NCBI GenBank assembly: GCA_033977485.1
Contig: CM066983.1
Location: forward strand, 107,351,580 to 107,415,579
Direction: 5' to 3'
Length of the DNA stretch: 64,000 bases
From: Hydrangea macrophylla
Lineage: Eukaryota; Streptophyta; Magnoliopsida; Cornales; Hydrangeaceae
Position 1 is the first letter of the stretch. Every line of letters begins with the position of its first letter. The position numbers and the translations under genes are program-made. The notes beneath the pieces were generated by a model that saw only the letters and a program-made list of their open reading frames with translations, was not told where the DNA came from and ran no database searches. This document shows positions 1-11,490 of this stretch, in pieces.

Positions 1-1091
1 GATCGGATCAAAATTGAGGATTCACATAATTGCAAAACTTCATTCTAATATTGATTCCTATATTCAACTATTTAAATTTTTTTGACTTTTCATAAAGTTT
101 TGTAATTGAAGTTTTTCATATTTTTTTTTTTAGAATTTTTGGAATTTTAGTTGAAAAATAACGTAAAACCTTTCATGTTATAATTAAGCATTTACAACTT
201 ATGAGAATAAAATATGTAATTATATGTTTATTATTAAAAATTTAGATTATTTAGGAATTTGGGTTGGAAGTAATTCAGAATATTTTGGGAAAAAAAAAAC
301 GAAATTTGCTGCACCATTCCAAATACTCCGTATATGGTTATATATTTTTTTTTAAAAAAATTCAAAATTTAAAATTTCGAAAATCAGAACTAATTTTATA
401 CTTTCAAAATCAAAATTTTGCGAATCTTTTTCGATCAAAGTCGGAATATCCGTTGCAACTTACAACCTTACACATGACCCACAAGTTATATTGGCCTAAT
501 TTATCGTATTGTCTGACTTTGCCTATAAGAATGGGAAAAACAATCTAGATAAAATTAAGACCTATAACAGTCTTAACACCACAGATTTTCATATAAAATA
601 AGCAAGCAAGATAATCCAATATATAGCAAAATGCTTTTAGGGCCACCGTATGCTTTAAGGGCTAAAAACCAAAGTTAAAAGCATTCGTGTGTGTCACAGA
701 GTGACGCACAGCTGATCGACTATGGCCCACTTTACACAAATAATCTCACGTCCGTACAATCAGTATTGGGTTGCGTGTGATGCTTTGACAAAAAGAAGTG
801 TCCATTATTTCGAAAAATTAAAGCATCACAAAAAACATAGTATTTTATTTTTAATAGAAATTGCTCGTGTCTATGTGTACTACAAAAAAAAATAATAATA
901 ATAATAATTAGAATGTTTTTGTAAGTAATTCTTAAAAGTTTAAAACGCTAATTAATTTGACAATTTAAACTAATGGTTAATTGCTAACGAATCTCAGTGT
1001 ACCACATAGACTTTTCACTCATTTTATGGAAGTTCTTTGTATCATTTGGTGCCCCAAGCATTATTCTTTTTAAAAAGAACAAAAAGAATCT
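1..1091. other. AT-rich intergenic DNA, no gene seen
   Basis: Homopolymer A/T runs and a short (AAT)n stretch near 890-910 dominate. No open frame resembles a known protein, and no paired termini were found. Confidence 0.6.
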
Positions 1092-2516
1092 TTGACAATG
1101 CTCACACGGTATAAGAGCATGCACAATAGAAGATCCCACGTTACCCAAGTGCCTCATGAGTGCAAGATTCTTTCAGCCACTCACACCGTGTGTGGCTGTA
1201 CCATATGATATTCATTTCGAAAATATTTTTTTTTTAACTTTAAACCTCCATAACTTTTGATCTACAACTCTGTTTCTTACAAATTTTATATCATTGGAAC
1301 CGTGTCGACGAGATCTACGAAACTAGTACCATTGTTGATACCTTTGAGCAAAAGAAAAAAAACTCTAATTTTTACATGCTATGTTTTATACGAATCTAAT
1401 AGAATTTTCACATAATATTCATGTATGCCAAGTTGATATGTTGTGAGGAAAAAAAATTCGAATGTTCACTTTGTTCTAAAGGAGAGTTTTAGTGAAATTT
1501 CACAAGAATTTTGTATTTGTTTAGGTTGAAAAGCTATGTTTTATAATTGATTTGTGAAATTTGATTTTTTTTTTTAACGAAATATGCATTGTTTAATATG
1601 AAAGAGAATAAAAAGATAGTGAAATTTCGCTTGGCATACATGAATATTAAGTGAAATTTCACTGAACTTGTACATGAATATTAAGTGATTTTTTTTTTAA
1701 ATTGACATTTGAGGGACTTTTTAACAAAGTATCAAATTAGACCTTAAACTCTAGATAGTTACTTCTAGCGACTTTTGGGATAGTTATGAATTTTCACTTG
1801 ACATACTAAGTGAAATTTCACTGAACGAGTACATAAATGTTCAGTTTAACTTCAAGTTTTTCAGGAAGAAGGCATGTACGGGTTCAGTGAATTTTCACTT
1901 AATATTTATGTATGCCAAATTTATATATTTTGAGAAATTTTTTTTTTAAAAAAGACGAATAACAATAAAGTCATTGCTACCTCATTAAGGCTTAGTTCGG
2001 CCCCCATTTTGGTGCTTCTCCTTTTTTAAATCACAATTTCATTTTAATTCATTTGGTAACTAGTTTATGAGTTTTGCAAAAATTGAACTTAGGGCTTTTT
2101 TGGAGAGAGGTATTAAAAGCTCTAGAATTGAGTGAAATTTCACTTAATATTTTATGTATATCAAGTGAAATTTCACTTATTATTCATGTATGTAAAAACA
2201 TGATTTTTTTTTCTCAAAACATATCAACAATGGTACTAGTTTTGTAGCTCTCGTCGACACGATTCCAACGGTATAAAATTTGCGAAAAATGGAATTGTAA
2301 GTCAAAAGTTATGGATGTTTAAAGTTTAAAAATATATTTTGAAATTGAAAATGATACGGTACACTGCTCGCACGGTGCGAATAGTCTGGCAAAGGAAGCC
2401 CCGCGTGTGACGCGTGGGTGCGCTTGGAGGCGCGCATGTGGCGCGTGGGGGTTGAGGTGGTTGTGATGGGAGATATTATGGTGCGCGTACTTATACCGTG
2501 CGAGCACAAGCGGTCA
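1092..2516. repeat. Foldback (long terminal inverted repeat) element
   Basis: The left arm (TTGACaatgctcacacggtataag, then the block at about 1195-1345) is matched in inverted orientation by 2205-2370 and by the last bases before 2516. The arms include the shared words GGTACTAGTTTTG / its inverse and GTCGACACGATTCCAACG / its inverse. The middle carries many copies of the palindrome AGTGAAATTTCACT. The right end has a GC-rich stretch (about 2395-2455, GCGCG-rich) unlike its surroundings. No transposase was seen, so it is non-autonomous. No convincing TSD was found and the superfamily is unknown. Confidence 0.6.
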
Positions 2517-2887
2517 ACTTTTTGTCATTTTTATTAAGTGTACTTTTAAATTAGCTTTAAACTTAACAAGTGTTCCATAATTGTCCTTTTCAGTAATTCC
2601 CCCCCCCCCCCCCTCCCTTCCCCAAAAAAAAAATATATATTTAAAGTTAAATAAATTATATTTTTACATTAATATTTAAATATATAGTATTTAATTAAAG
2701 AGAAAGATGTGCATTGAAAGGGGAGGAAAATGCATAAGATGTAAAAAATGGAGAAAGTTTCAAATTTTTTTAAATTTAAATTTAAAAAAAATGGTGAAGA
2801 GTGCAAATTTTTACCCTTAGATGAGACACATCAAGTGTTCAAAGTGTTCTAGGCTTCTAGCCAGCAAATCGTCGCGCCTATATTATT

Positions 2888-3269
2888 CTCTCTATCCCAT
2901 TTCTTTAGTCCATCTTTGCGAGTTCAATTTTTTAAAAGAACATAATGATTATCATTCACATGCCATGTAATTAATGCAAAAGTATTAAAACTCCCTTACT
3001 TGTGTTTTTCTTTGGAGCAGTTAGTAAAAGTACGAATGCATTAGTTTTTTTTTAAGATTAAGGACAACTTAAATATATCATTCAGGATAAATCTTCCCCC
3101 TATTTTTTAGACTAAAATGCTCTCATCTTCATCATCTAACTATAACCACCATTACCACCACCCCCATCATCTCCGGCAACCACCCCACCACCTTCAGCGA
3201 CTAAAAAAATCAAGTGAAATTTCACTTGTTATAGCCAAAGTTAAGTCAAATTTCACTTGATATAGGGAA

Positions 3270-3308
<39 letters not shown>

Positions 3309-3535
3309 TGAAATTTTACTTAACTTTTTCTATAACAAGTGAAATTTCACTTAATATTTGTATAACCTATAGCGAAATGGAGATGGCCGAGGATGTGGTG
3401 ACTGCAACAATGGCGGTAGTGGTGGTGGTGGCTGGAGATAGTTGTGGTGGTTGGCGATGACTCGCGATCGTGGTGGTGGTGGTGGCAGAGGGTGGTGGCG
3501 GCAGATCAATCGTAGTGGAGGCAGACTCAGATCTC

Positions 3536-3574
<39 letters not shown>

Positions 3575-3872
3575 ATTAGTCTAAGGATGTTCAAACTAAG
3601 CAATCTTTTCGACCCTAAATGTAAGTTTCAATTAGAGAGACTTTTTAACAAACTAAGAAATCTTTTGGACTCTAAACTTTTAAGAGTCAATTTGAGAGAT
3701 TTTTCACTAATTTTCCATTTTTCTTTCCCTTTACTTTTTGTTGAAAAATTTAAAAATTAATAAGAGTAATTTTAGAAAGTAACTAAAAATTTATCACGAA
3801 ATATTCTTAGATGACAATAATTTTAGAACAGCCAAAAAAACAAAGATGGCTTAACAAATGGGACATAGGGAG
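2888..3872. repeat. Large Stowaway-like inverted-repeat element with microsatellites
   Basis: The ends CTCTATCCCATTTCTTTAG... and ...CAAATGGGACATAGGGAG are imperfect inverted repeats that resemble the Stowaway terminus CTCCCTCCGTCCCA. The element is about 985 bp, long for this group, so it probably holds later insertions. Inside are an (ATA)n run (3270-3308), several AGTGAAATTTCACT palindromes (3210-3360), a GGT-rich stretch (3400-3500) and a (GA)n run (about 3536-3572). The flanking TA is not intact. Confidence 0.45.
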
Positions 3873-4055
3873 TGTAATATGGGTAATGTTAAGAGTACGT
3901 ACAACTTGTTTACAGCCATCTCTATTTTTTCTTAAGTGATGCTGTGACCCATTAAAATTTAATCGGATCCATAATATCACTTAGAAAAGAGATAGAGATA
4001 ATTGTAAATAAATTATAAGAATTTATTATACCCTTAACATTACTCATATAATGTA

Positions 4056-4309
4056 TCTCCCTCCGTCCCTTTTTTTGAGTCCTATATTCCATTTTGGGAT
4101 GTCTCAAAATTAGTGTCTACTTTTCTAAATTGGTATACAATTTTTAATTATTTTTTAAAACTATCCTTTCTTGAAATCTACACCAAGACAAAAGTAAAAA
4201 AGTTATTATAATGATTATGGGCAATTGTGGAAAGTAGGTGTAGATTTTTTTTGTCTTTTTAATAAGTTGAGTTTCCAAAAATAGACTAAAAAAATGAAGA
4301 CCGAGGGAA
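4056..4309. mobile_element. Stowaway-like MITE (Tc1/mariner type)
   Basis: The left end TCTCCCTCCGTCCCTTT and the right end ...GACCGAGGGAA are inverted repeats. TA dinucleotides flank both sides (4054-4055 and 4310-4311). The 254-bp size and the CTCCCTCCGTCC word are typical of plant Stowaway MITEs. It has no coding capacity. Confidence 0.75.
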
Positions 4310-4311
4310 TA

Positions 4312-5286
4312 TAATACTGTATATGTGTATATAAAGAGAGAAAAAAAATAAAGAAAAAGACAAAAAAAGGAAGGGGACCACAACTCATGGAAGATGCAAA
4401 AGTGGACACACATATACAAACACATGCATATGATCACTAACATGCACACATGGAACCCAACTCCCACTATAGAACAACCCAAAATGAAAATCATCATACA
4501 CCATTCATCATTAAACCACAGGCACACAACCCTTTTTGTCATTTGCCCACTATAGGTCAACTTTCATCAACCCCATATATGATAAATATGGTCCATTTCA
4601 TCCCTCCACTACCCCTTCTTTTTTGATGAATTAAGGACATCCCTCCCATGAATTGCCCTACTTGGTCTTGTTCACAAATTATTATGTCTCTTACTTTCAC
4701 CCAAACTTTCAAAGTAATTACTGTGTTACAACTTCAATTTTCATATATTGTTGTTTTTTTCCTTCTGTCTTTTGTGTGTCTTGCTATTTATTTTGGTTTT
4801 ATTTACATGATCATTTAAACTTGTGGTATCCCCTCTGAGTGACTCAATCTACCTTATCTACTATGGATAGAAGGCCCACAATTTGATTGGATCAGAGTTG
4901 ATGTAGCAAGATACATTAACAGAGTGTTTATAATTGATTTTTCTCCATTAGAATTTATGCAAACCTCATTTTCAAATTTCAACTTGCTAGTAAGTTAATA
5001 ACGTACAATTTTTTACTTTTTTACGAAAATGAACTGCTATTTGCTTTTGTTTTTTTATTTTTATTTTTTCTATTAGAATAACTATTTTAACTCATGCATG
5101 TAGGCACCAATTTTATGTGTAGGGAGATTCTAATTATCACTTTAAACTACAATTAACCATCTTTACAAGTTTCACAAACAACATCATGTCTCTAAAACTT
5201 AGAGAAGTTAATCCATTTTTTCCAACTAATTAATCTAGAACTTCATATTTCGCATTCAATATCCACTTTCATTGTCAAAAAAGTTT
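4312..5286. other. Intergenic DNA, nothing recognised
   Basis: The stretch is AT-rich. The small open frames it holds show no recognisable motifs. Confidence 0.5.
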
Positions 5287-5295
5287 TCGAAGAAG

Positions 5296-6049
5296 AGTAA
5301 TACAATGCTTCTCAAATTTACATAATAAATGTGGTTCTTAACACATGTAGCCGTGGGATCACCGTCAATAATGATGGAACGACTTCAGCATTCTCCAATA
5401 TCAAGTGAGCCAACTGACACATCTGTTGGAAAACATATTTGGGACAGTGTTGGAACTACATAGAGGCTTGCAAATTTTTTAAAAAGTTTGATCGAGTATT
5501 TTTAATTTGTATAATATTAGCCTATAGTGCAGTGGGCTCCCTTGTTTGCAAGACCTCTCTAACATTTCTCAATTAATTTACGTACATATTACCCCCTCCA
5601 AGGTTTTAATTTTTGTAAAAGAGTAATGCTATGCTTTAATTTTCACATTTGGTTGCCAAATGCTTTGTCATATCACATGCATTGGCTTTGGTACCTTCAA
5701 GCACTACCACATCATGTGGTACTGTTTTGTGGTTTGGAAAGCATAGTATTACTATTTAAAAAAAATGGTCATGCTTATACAACACTCATTATGATAAAAT
5801 CATTAGCCAAAGGATTATATATAATATGTAGTAAGGATTGCAAACACCTAACCCCTCAACTCTCCAACAAGGCAAAAAACCTTATATAGTAAATCTATAG
5901 TCATTCTAATATAGAAAATCATGACCCAAAATCTGTATAAATAGATCCAAACCCCCACCCCCCGTGTCTGTTCTTGTTGTAACCTACCTAGTACCTTGGC
6001 TCCCAAGATTTGCCATACAAATTTTGGAAAGCACAGCATATGGCATTAC
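5296..6049. mobile_element. MULE-like non-autonomous element
   Basis: The termini AGTAATACAATGCTTCTC and ...AAGCACAGCATATGGCATTAC are imperfect inverted repeats. They are bracketed by near-identical 9-mers, TCGAAGAAG (5287-5295) and TCGAAGAAA (6050-6058), the TSD length expected of Mutator-like elements. A second MITE with similar ends sits inside (5621-5753). No transposase was seen. Confidence 0.5.
5621..5753. mobile_element. MITE with GAGTAATGCTATG termini, nested
   Basis: It starts GAGTAATGCTATGCTTTAA and ends TTGGAAAGCATAGTATTACT(A), an inverted repeat. The same terminus occurs in the MITE at 55934-56119, which has a 9-bp TSD, so this is probably another member of that family. The flanks here (TTTGTAAAA and TTTAAAAAA) match only in part. 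Confidence 0.55.
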
Positions 6050-6968
6050 TCGAAGAAATATTTGTCTTTGCTTGTTGAAGAATTTTTTTTTTGGTGAAAG
6101 CGCTAAAAAATTATCATTAACGGAAAAAATTATAATAAAGTTGTTTAATTAAGACTCCAAAAGCTTGCTTAAGAATATGTGGACTGAACATTAAATTATG
6201 TTTAAAACCCACAACTAATTAGAAAAGTGTGCGGAACATATTGTGGAAACCACCGAGATGAGAGTACTAATTTCCATTAATTAAAACAATTAGCTTCATT
6301 CGGTGTAGGTTTGCTACGGTTAAGGATACCAAAAAAGAAAATTATAATTAAAATAATGAGAGACTTTTTTAATCCTGGTTATTCCCCATCGGATTCCCAC
6401 TATACCAACTAGGAATTTGATTATAAGAATATCATAAAGTAATGTTTACTTTAAACCAAACCTAAATTTGAAGGAAGTGGACATTAAATATCATGTACAA
6501 AATTTGTTATTTTTTGAATTAAAAAACATACTGCAATTATATATATTATTCGTTGAGCTGGATCATAGTTGGGTTATTTGAGATACCCACTTTGAGATGG
6601 AGCTCAAAATTATTGATACTTTGATTCAGATCAGTACAATGATCTTGAAAAAGAAAATGTTCTAATTGAGTTGGTGGATAATTTGGATCAGCTGATTGTT
6701 ATGCAATTTTCTTTTGGGTACATAATAGCATTATTTGAATGTGGTGGGGGATGGAACATCGCATTTTAAAACACCCAAAATAAGATTAAAGATCTTTTTA
6801 TCCTTTTCTAGGTAGGAGCTGGTACGGCTCCATCGAAGTAGTTCATGCATATGCTGCCAACTTAGGAATTGCACTTGCATCACTGTCTCTATAAATATAT
6901 ATATATATACATATATATATATACACACACATGCACATATATATATATATATTCATATTCTCTATCTT
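6050..6968. other. Intergenic DNA with (TA)n/(CA)n microsatellite
   Basis: No gene was recognised. A TA/CA simple-repeat run lies at about 6893-6951, directly before the TSD of the adjacent SINE. Confidence 0.5.
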
Positions 6969-7148
6969 TATTTTTTCTTTTTTTGGTAATCGGGGGTGTC
7001 CGGGCCAGCTTGCACGCACCTCGACTAATTCTCCGAGGCCTGGAGGCGCCGGGTGAATACTCCAGTGGCCACGCCCCTCATGACTCGAACACTAAACCTC
7101 TTGGATAGTACACCCAAGAAGCTTACCACTGGACCACAAGGGACTTGG
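6969..7148 (-). mobile_element. tRNA-derived SINE (Au-like)
   Basis: Read on the - strand, it has an A-box-like word (TGGTCCAGTGGTAAG), a B-box word (GTTCGAGTC) and a 3' A-rich tail, seen as T-rich on + at about 6969-6983. A perfect 17-bp TSD, TTCATATTCTCTATCTT, flanks it (6952-6968 and 7149-7165). The 3' part (AGCTGGCCCGGACACC) recalls plant Au SINEs, but that family name is from memory. A second copy lies at 58774-58954. It would be transcribed by Pol III and mobilised by a LINE. Confidence 0.85.
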
Positions 7149-7599
7149 TTCATATTCTCTATCTTATTAGTGCATGCTTGTTTGTTAACTATATCAATAA
7201 TTGGAAGATTTTAGTATTGTTTGTCAACTGGAGTAACTTTTTACTGCTTTATCAAAAATCAGTTCTATTTTATTATTTAATTTTTTAAAGAATTAGAGTA
7301 GAGACGAATTTAAGAGCAGCAAGTTGACACTTTTTTGAAAAAAATTGAGCTAAATGTATCGTTTACAAAATTTTTGAGTGGAAATCTTGTGTAACAAAAG
7401 GGTAATTTTATTAACTCCCATCTATTTTATTCACTACACCCACCTTCTGATAAAAAAAAATTCATCACTAATATTCCCCAATTTCAAATGACATTCAAAG
7501 ACAAATGAATAAAAATAATTCAAAATGACTTACTTTCTACACCCACTAACCCCAATAAACCCTAATCCACACAACCGATCTATATTGAATTACATTTAA

Positions 7600-7920
7600 G
7601 GGTTAAATGTATTTCGCACCTTCAAATTATACCCTATTTGGCACTTTAGTTCCTAAACAAATATTTTTCGCATTTTGGTCTCTCAACTAACATTTTGTGA
7701 CAGTTTGCCCCCTCCGTCACTTTTAGCGTCACTTTTGGCGTCACTAAAAGTGATTTTTTCCATCAAGAAAAATGATGGAGAGGGAAAACTGTCACAAAAT
7801 GATAGTTGAGGAATCAAAATACGAAAAAAAAAAAAAAAAATTTGAATAAATAAAATAAAATAAAATATATTTAGAAACCAAAGTGCGGTATAATTTGAGG
7901 GTGCAAAATACAATTTGTCC
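7600..7920. mobile_element. MULE-like foldback MITE
   Basis: The two arms (GGGTTAAATGTATTTCGCACC... and ...GGTGCAAAATACAATTTGTCC) are inverted copies running to the centre near 7750. The 9-bp flanks TACATTTAA (7591-7599) and TATATTTAA (7921-7929) match at 8 of 9. The terminal word resembles the neighbouring 8270-14933 element. It is non-coding. Confidence 0.7.
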
Positions 7921-8861
7921 TATATTTAAATACCAATCTATTGTATCATACTCCTATATAATACACATCTATATAAACATATATATATACATAATACACC
8001 GTAGTTCCAAGAAAATTTTGTCATGTCCTAGCTGTACGCAAAGTGATGTTTGTTTTTCTTTGTGATAATCAAGTAAGTTCTCTCTCTGTCTATGTGATGT
8101 TTCGTGCTCTTGTGGGATGCCAATGTCGTGATGATTGTTAAGTACAGTTAATTTAGTCATTGACATTGTAGATCGAGTTGGCCAAAGCATAGTCTATATA
8201 TGTATACAGATTTTTGGTTTGAAAGCAAACTTCGCTTATATTTGAGTGTATGTGTATATGTATATATATGGGTAAAACGTATTTTGTATTTCTAATGTAT
8301 ATACTATTTTAGACTTTGCACCCTATTATTTTAATTTTTTTTAAATTGGCCCTTAATGCATATAGCGAGTTGCAATGTGGCATTTCCATCAGAATTTCTA
8401 TTAAAAACTTATGGAAACTCGCCCATGTGCTAGTCATGTGACTTATTTAAGAGTATTTTAGTCATTCACTATAAATTAAAAATATTTTGCACCCTTGATG
8501 TTTGGTTTATTTGGCGATTTGTACCCTTAATGTTTATGTCGTTTGGACAAGTTCTATTCTTTTTTTCTAGGTGCTCCGACATAATTTTTTAGTGCCTCTA
8601 CTGCTACCCATTAATAACAGTAAAATGACTAATCCAAATAAAATGAAACAAATCTAAAATTATCCAATCTATTCTAATTGAAATTTTAAATAAATTCTAA
8701 TTCTAAAAGGGTGGGGCTAAATCCACCACTTTTTTTTTGCTAAATTCAACACCTTTTGAGAGCACATTATTTACTTTTACCTTATATACTTAGGTTATAT
8801 GTATCTATGTCGCCTCAACTTTTAATTTTTTTCTTTTGCCCTATATATATATATATATATA

Positions 8862-9013
8862 GAATCTGGTTCCAGTGCGCACTGGATAAACGCACTGAGC
8901 TTTTAAGTTTAAAAAAATTGCGAGTCAGCAGGACGGGGCACGGGTCAGTGGAGCACCCCGCAGTTTTTTTAAGCTCACCCAATGCGCTTACCCAGTGCGC
9001 ACTGGAGTCTTAC
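8862..9013. mobile_element. MITE flanked by (TA)n, CCAGTGCGCACTGG termini
   Basis: TA microsatellites sit on both sides (about 8842-8861 and 9014-9034). The ends contain CCAGTGCGCACTGG as an inverted (and itself palindromic) repeat at 8872-8885 and again next to the right end. It is non-coding, with the short GC-rich body characteristic of MITEs. Confidence 0.55.
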
Positions 9014-9117
9014 TATATATATATATATATATATTAATCGCAATGAGAATTAGTATTGATTCAAAGAAGTGTTACAATCAGTGGAGGAGCCATGATTTGA
9101 GCCTGGAGGTGGCTTGG

Positions 9118-11346
9118 TGTCACGCCTCGGATCCACAAATGTGAACCAAGACACATGGCACGCCACCAAGGCCTTCAAACATCAAGTTAGGAATGAAAAC
9201 ACGCTCAAATCAACCTTTAAGTTAGACAAAACAAGCCCAAGGGCAAAATGATCATTAATAAGGTATAGAAAATTTTATACCAAAAGATAGGTTTTTGAGT
9301 CCCGGTTCCAACGCAAAAAAACGGCGCGCGAAACCGAATTTTTTAGAAAATGTTATGTCCGTTACCGTAAAAATCGACGTGCTGTCAAAATGTGAGCGGA
9401 TCGATCCGCTCTAAATGCCGGATCGATCCATTTAAGGATTTCTCAAGCAGAATGTCCTCGAAAAAGGCCGAATCGATCCCTTCTTTAACCCAGATCGATC
9501 CGGGCTCTGCAGAAGTCATTTTTTTGTTGTCAAAAACTTTGCTAAACATGCCCAAACATCACCAACATCAAACCAAACCTCTTGGAAACTTACAAAAACA
9601 TTTCAAAATTATTTCTAAACCATTTCAAAACATTCCCATGGGACTCTAACAAGTTCATATACAATAAACAAGATATGAAATGCAATCTCTCCCACATACT
9701 CCCCAAATCTCTCCCAAACTCCCAATGCTACTATGATCAACCAAAACATGTTTTTAAACCAAATTTTCGTTCAAACATGCCAAAAACTACATTATAAAGG
9801 CATGGAAGATACCAACAACATTCTAAGCTTCAATTACCAAATTTACACAACTCTTGGAGCGATTAAACCAAAACCAACATATCTCTCCAAGTTTTACCAT
9901 AACTCAAGTTAACTATTACAAACCACAAGTTTTGCACCAAAACTATAAGTTTAGCTCAAAAACAACTATATACATGAAACTACAACATTTACAAGCTTCC
10001 TCGACTCCACGAACCCCAAGCTCATCTCTCCGGATTCTCGCCGTCGTGCTCACCTACAATGGTTATTCAATAAGCACTACAATATATAAGTTATGTGCTT
10101 AGTGAGAGATATCAATCAATCACACGGATGACATATCATGTTTATATTCAACTCAACAAATAAATTGATCTCTGGATAAGCAAGTATTTCCTTTGCCACT
10201 ACCCGCAAGTCCGCGACTTCCCCAACAGTTCACGGCACAAGCCAATGACCCACGCCACCCACGTGCGGTCTAATGCCGTTGTCGGCAACAAGTGGTCATC
10301 ACCACGGAACAATCTCATGGCGGATTCATACGAGCTTTCCTTTGACCCAAATAGGCAACTAAGCATGCTTACACAAACATAACACCGTGTTTTTCACGTA
10401 ATTATAGCTAAACATGGTAATTAAGCTAAATAGGCATGTAATTTATACCCAAATGAACACAAACACAAATCTCATCCAAAAACAAGCTTGAAACCACTCA
10501 CCTCTTAGCAATTCGTTCCTAGTTGTAAAATTGAAGCCCAAATCTACTCCGGGTTAAAATCCTACATGAATTCGACAAACTACGGATTACCACTCAGAAT
10601 TGGGTCTCGAAAATTACGACGATTATACTCAATAAAATCAGTACCGAAACGTAGAACTCACCTCTACAAGTTCAAATCCGGTCTCATAATTGAAATTGGT
10701 AATCGAACGGCGTCAATAAGCTCCGGTGAAACCCCCGTCTCTTTTCCTCTCTAACCGACCCAATTTGGAGAAGAAGAAGATATGGCCATCTTCTTGTATC
10801 CCCAGCTCATGTATATGGTTTACAATTTTATTATGAAACCCACCCAACTTTTGATTATTTTCATTTACACCCCTGACTAGTTTTATAACTAACTATTTAA
10901 TCCTCAAAACTTAAGTGGGTATTTGTCTATGTCTCACGTGGGTTCCATAGGTGGTCCCACATAAGTTTGTGAAGTTACTAATTAGCCTACTAATTAAATA
11001 GCGTGTTCAATTCGTCCTCACCAAGGTATCCCAAATGACCACATAAATGGTCTCTAACAATAAACAATATATTCTAAACAACATATAAATATCTCACATA
11101 TACCTTAATAAACATATAAGCACATAAGGGTGATTCCACCATCTTTGTCCCATCACAATGGAACTTTCTCAACTCATGTCCCAATTTGGGACTGCCACAT
11201 TGGCCAACATTGGGTTCCCAATTTGGACACTCACAATCCACTAGTGAGTTAAAACTCACTTAAACATGTGTTAATAAACACAAATTAGTTATGCTAATGC
11301 ATGCATAAATCATGATTAACAATTAATCGCGGGAGCGGGTGTTACA
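9118..11346 (-). mobile_element. Solo LTR (Ty3/gypsy-like, TGTAACACCC family)
   Basis: Read on the - strand it starts TGTAACACCCGC and ends GGCGTGACA, the TG...CA ends of an LTR. A perfect 5-bp TSD CTTGG flanks it (9113-9117 and 11347-11351). Its 2229 bp contain no Gag, Pol or primer-binding site, so it is a solo LTR left by LTR-LTR recombination. It shares architecture with 11491-13635, 29388-31517, 53790-55927 and the partial 63134-64000. A cluster of GGATCGATCC-type palindromes lies at 9394-9510, and GAGCGGATCGATCCGCTC at 9394-9411 is a perfect 18-bp palindrome. The lineage (Tekay/Del-like) is inferred only from the terminal word. Confidence 0.85.
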
Positions 11347-11490
11347 CTTGGAGGCAGCACCCTTGACCTATTATTCTTTTTTTTGGAAAATTGTATCTTT
11401 GGGCTTAAAAAATTGCATCATTATTCTGTAAGTTTTAGAATTACGCAAAGACAAACAATTTAATCTCTTCAATTTTTTTTTAATAAAAAG

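Noticed and set aside
3276..3310. Regular short repeats considered as a CRISPR array
   Set aside because: They are simple (ATA)n or palindromic TE words without spacers, in a plant nuclear context.
4144..4560. 138-codon hydrophobic - strand frame
   Set aside because: It overlaps a Stowaway MITE and is built from homopolymer-rich DNA; no family resemblance.
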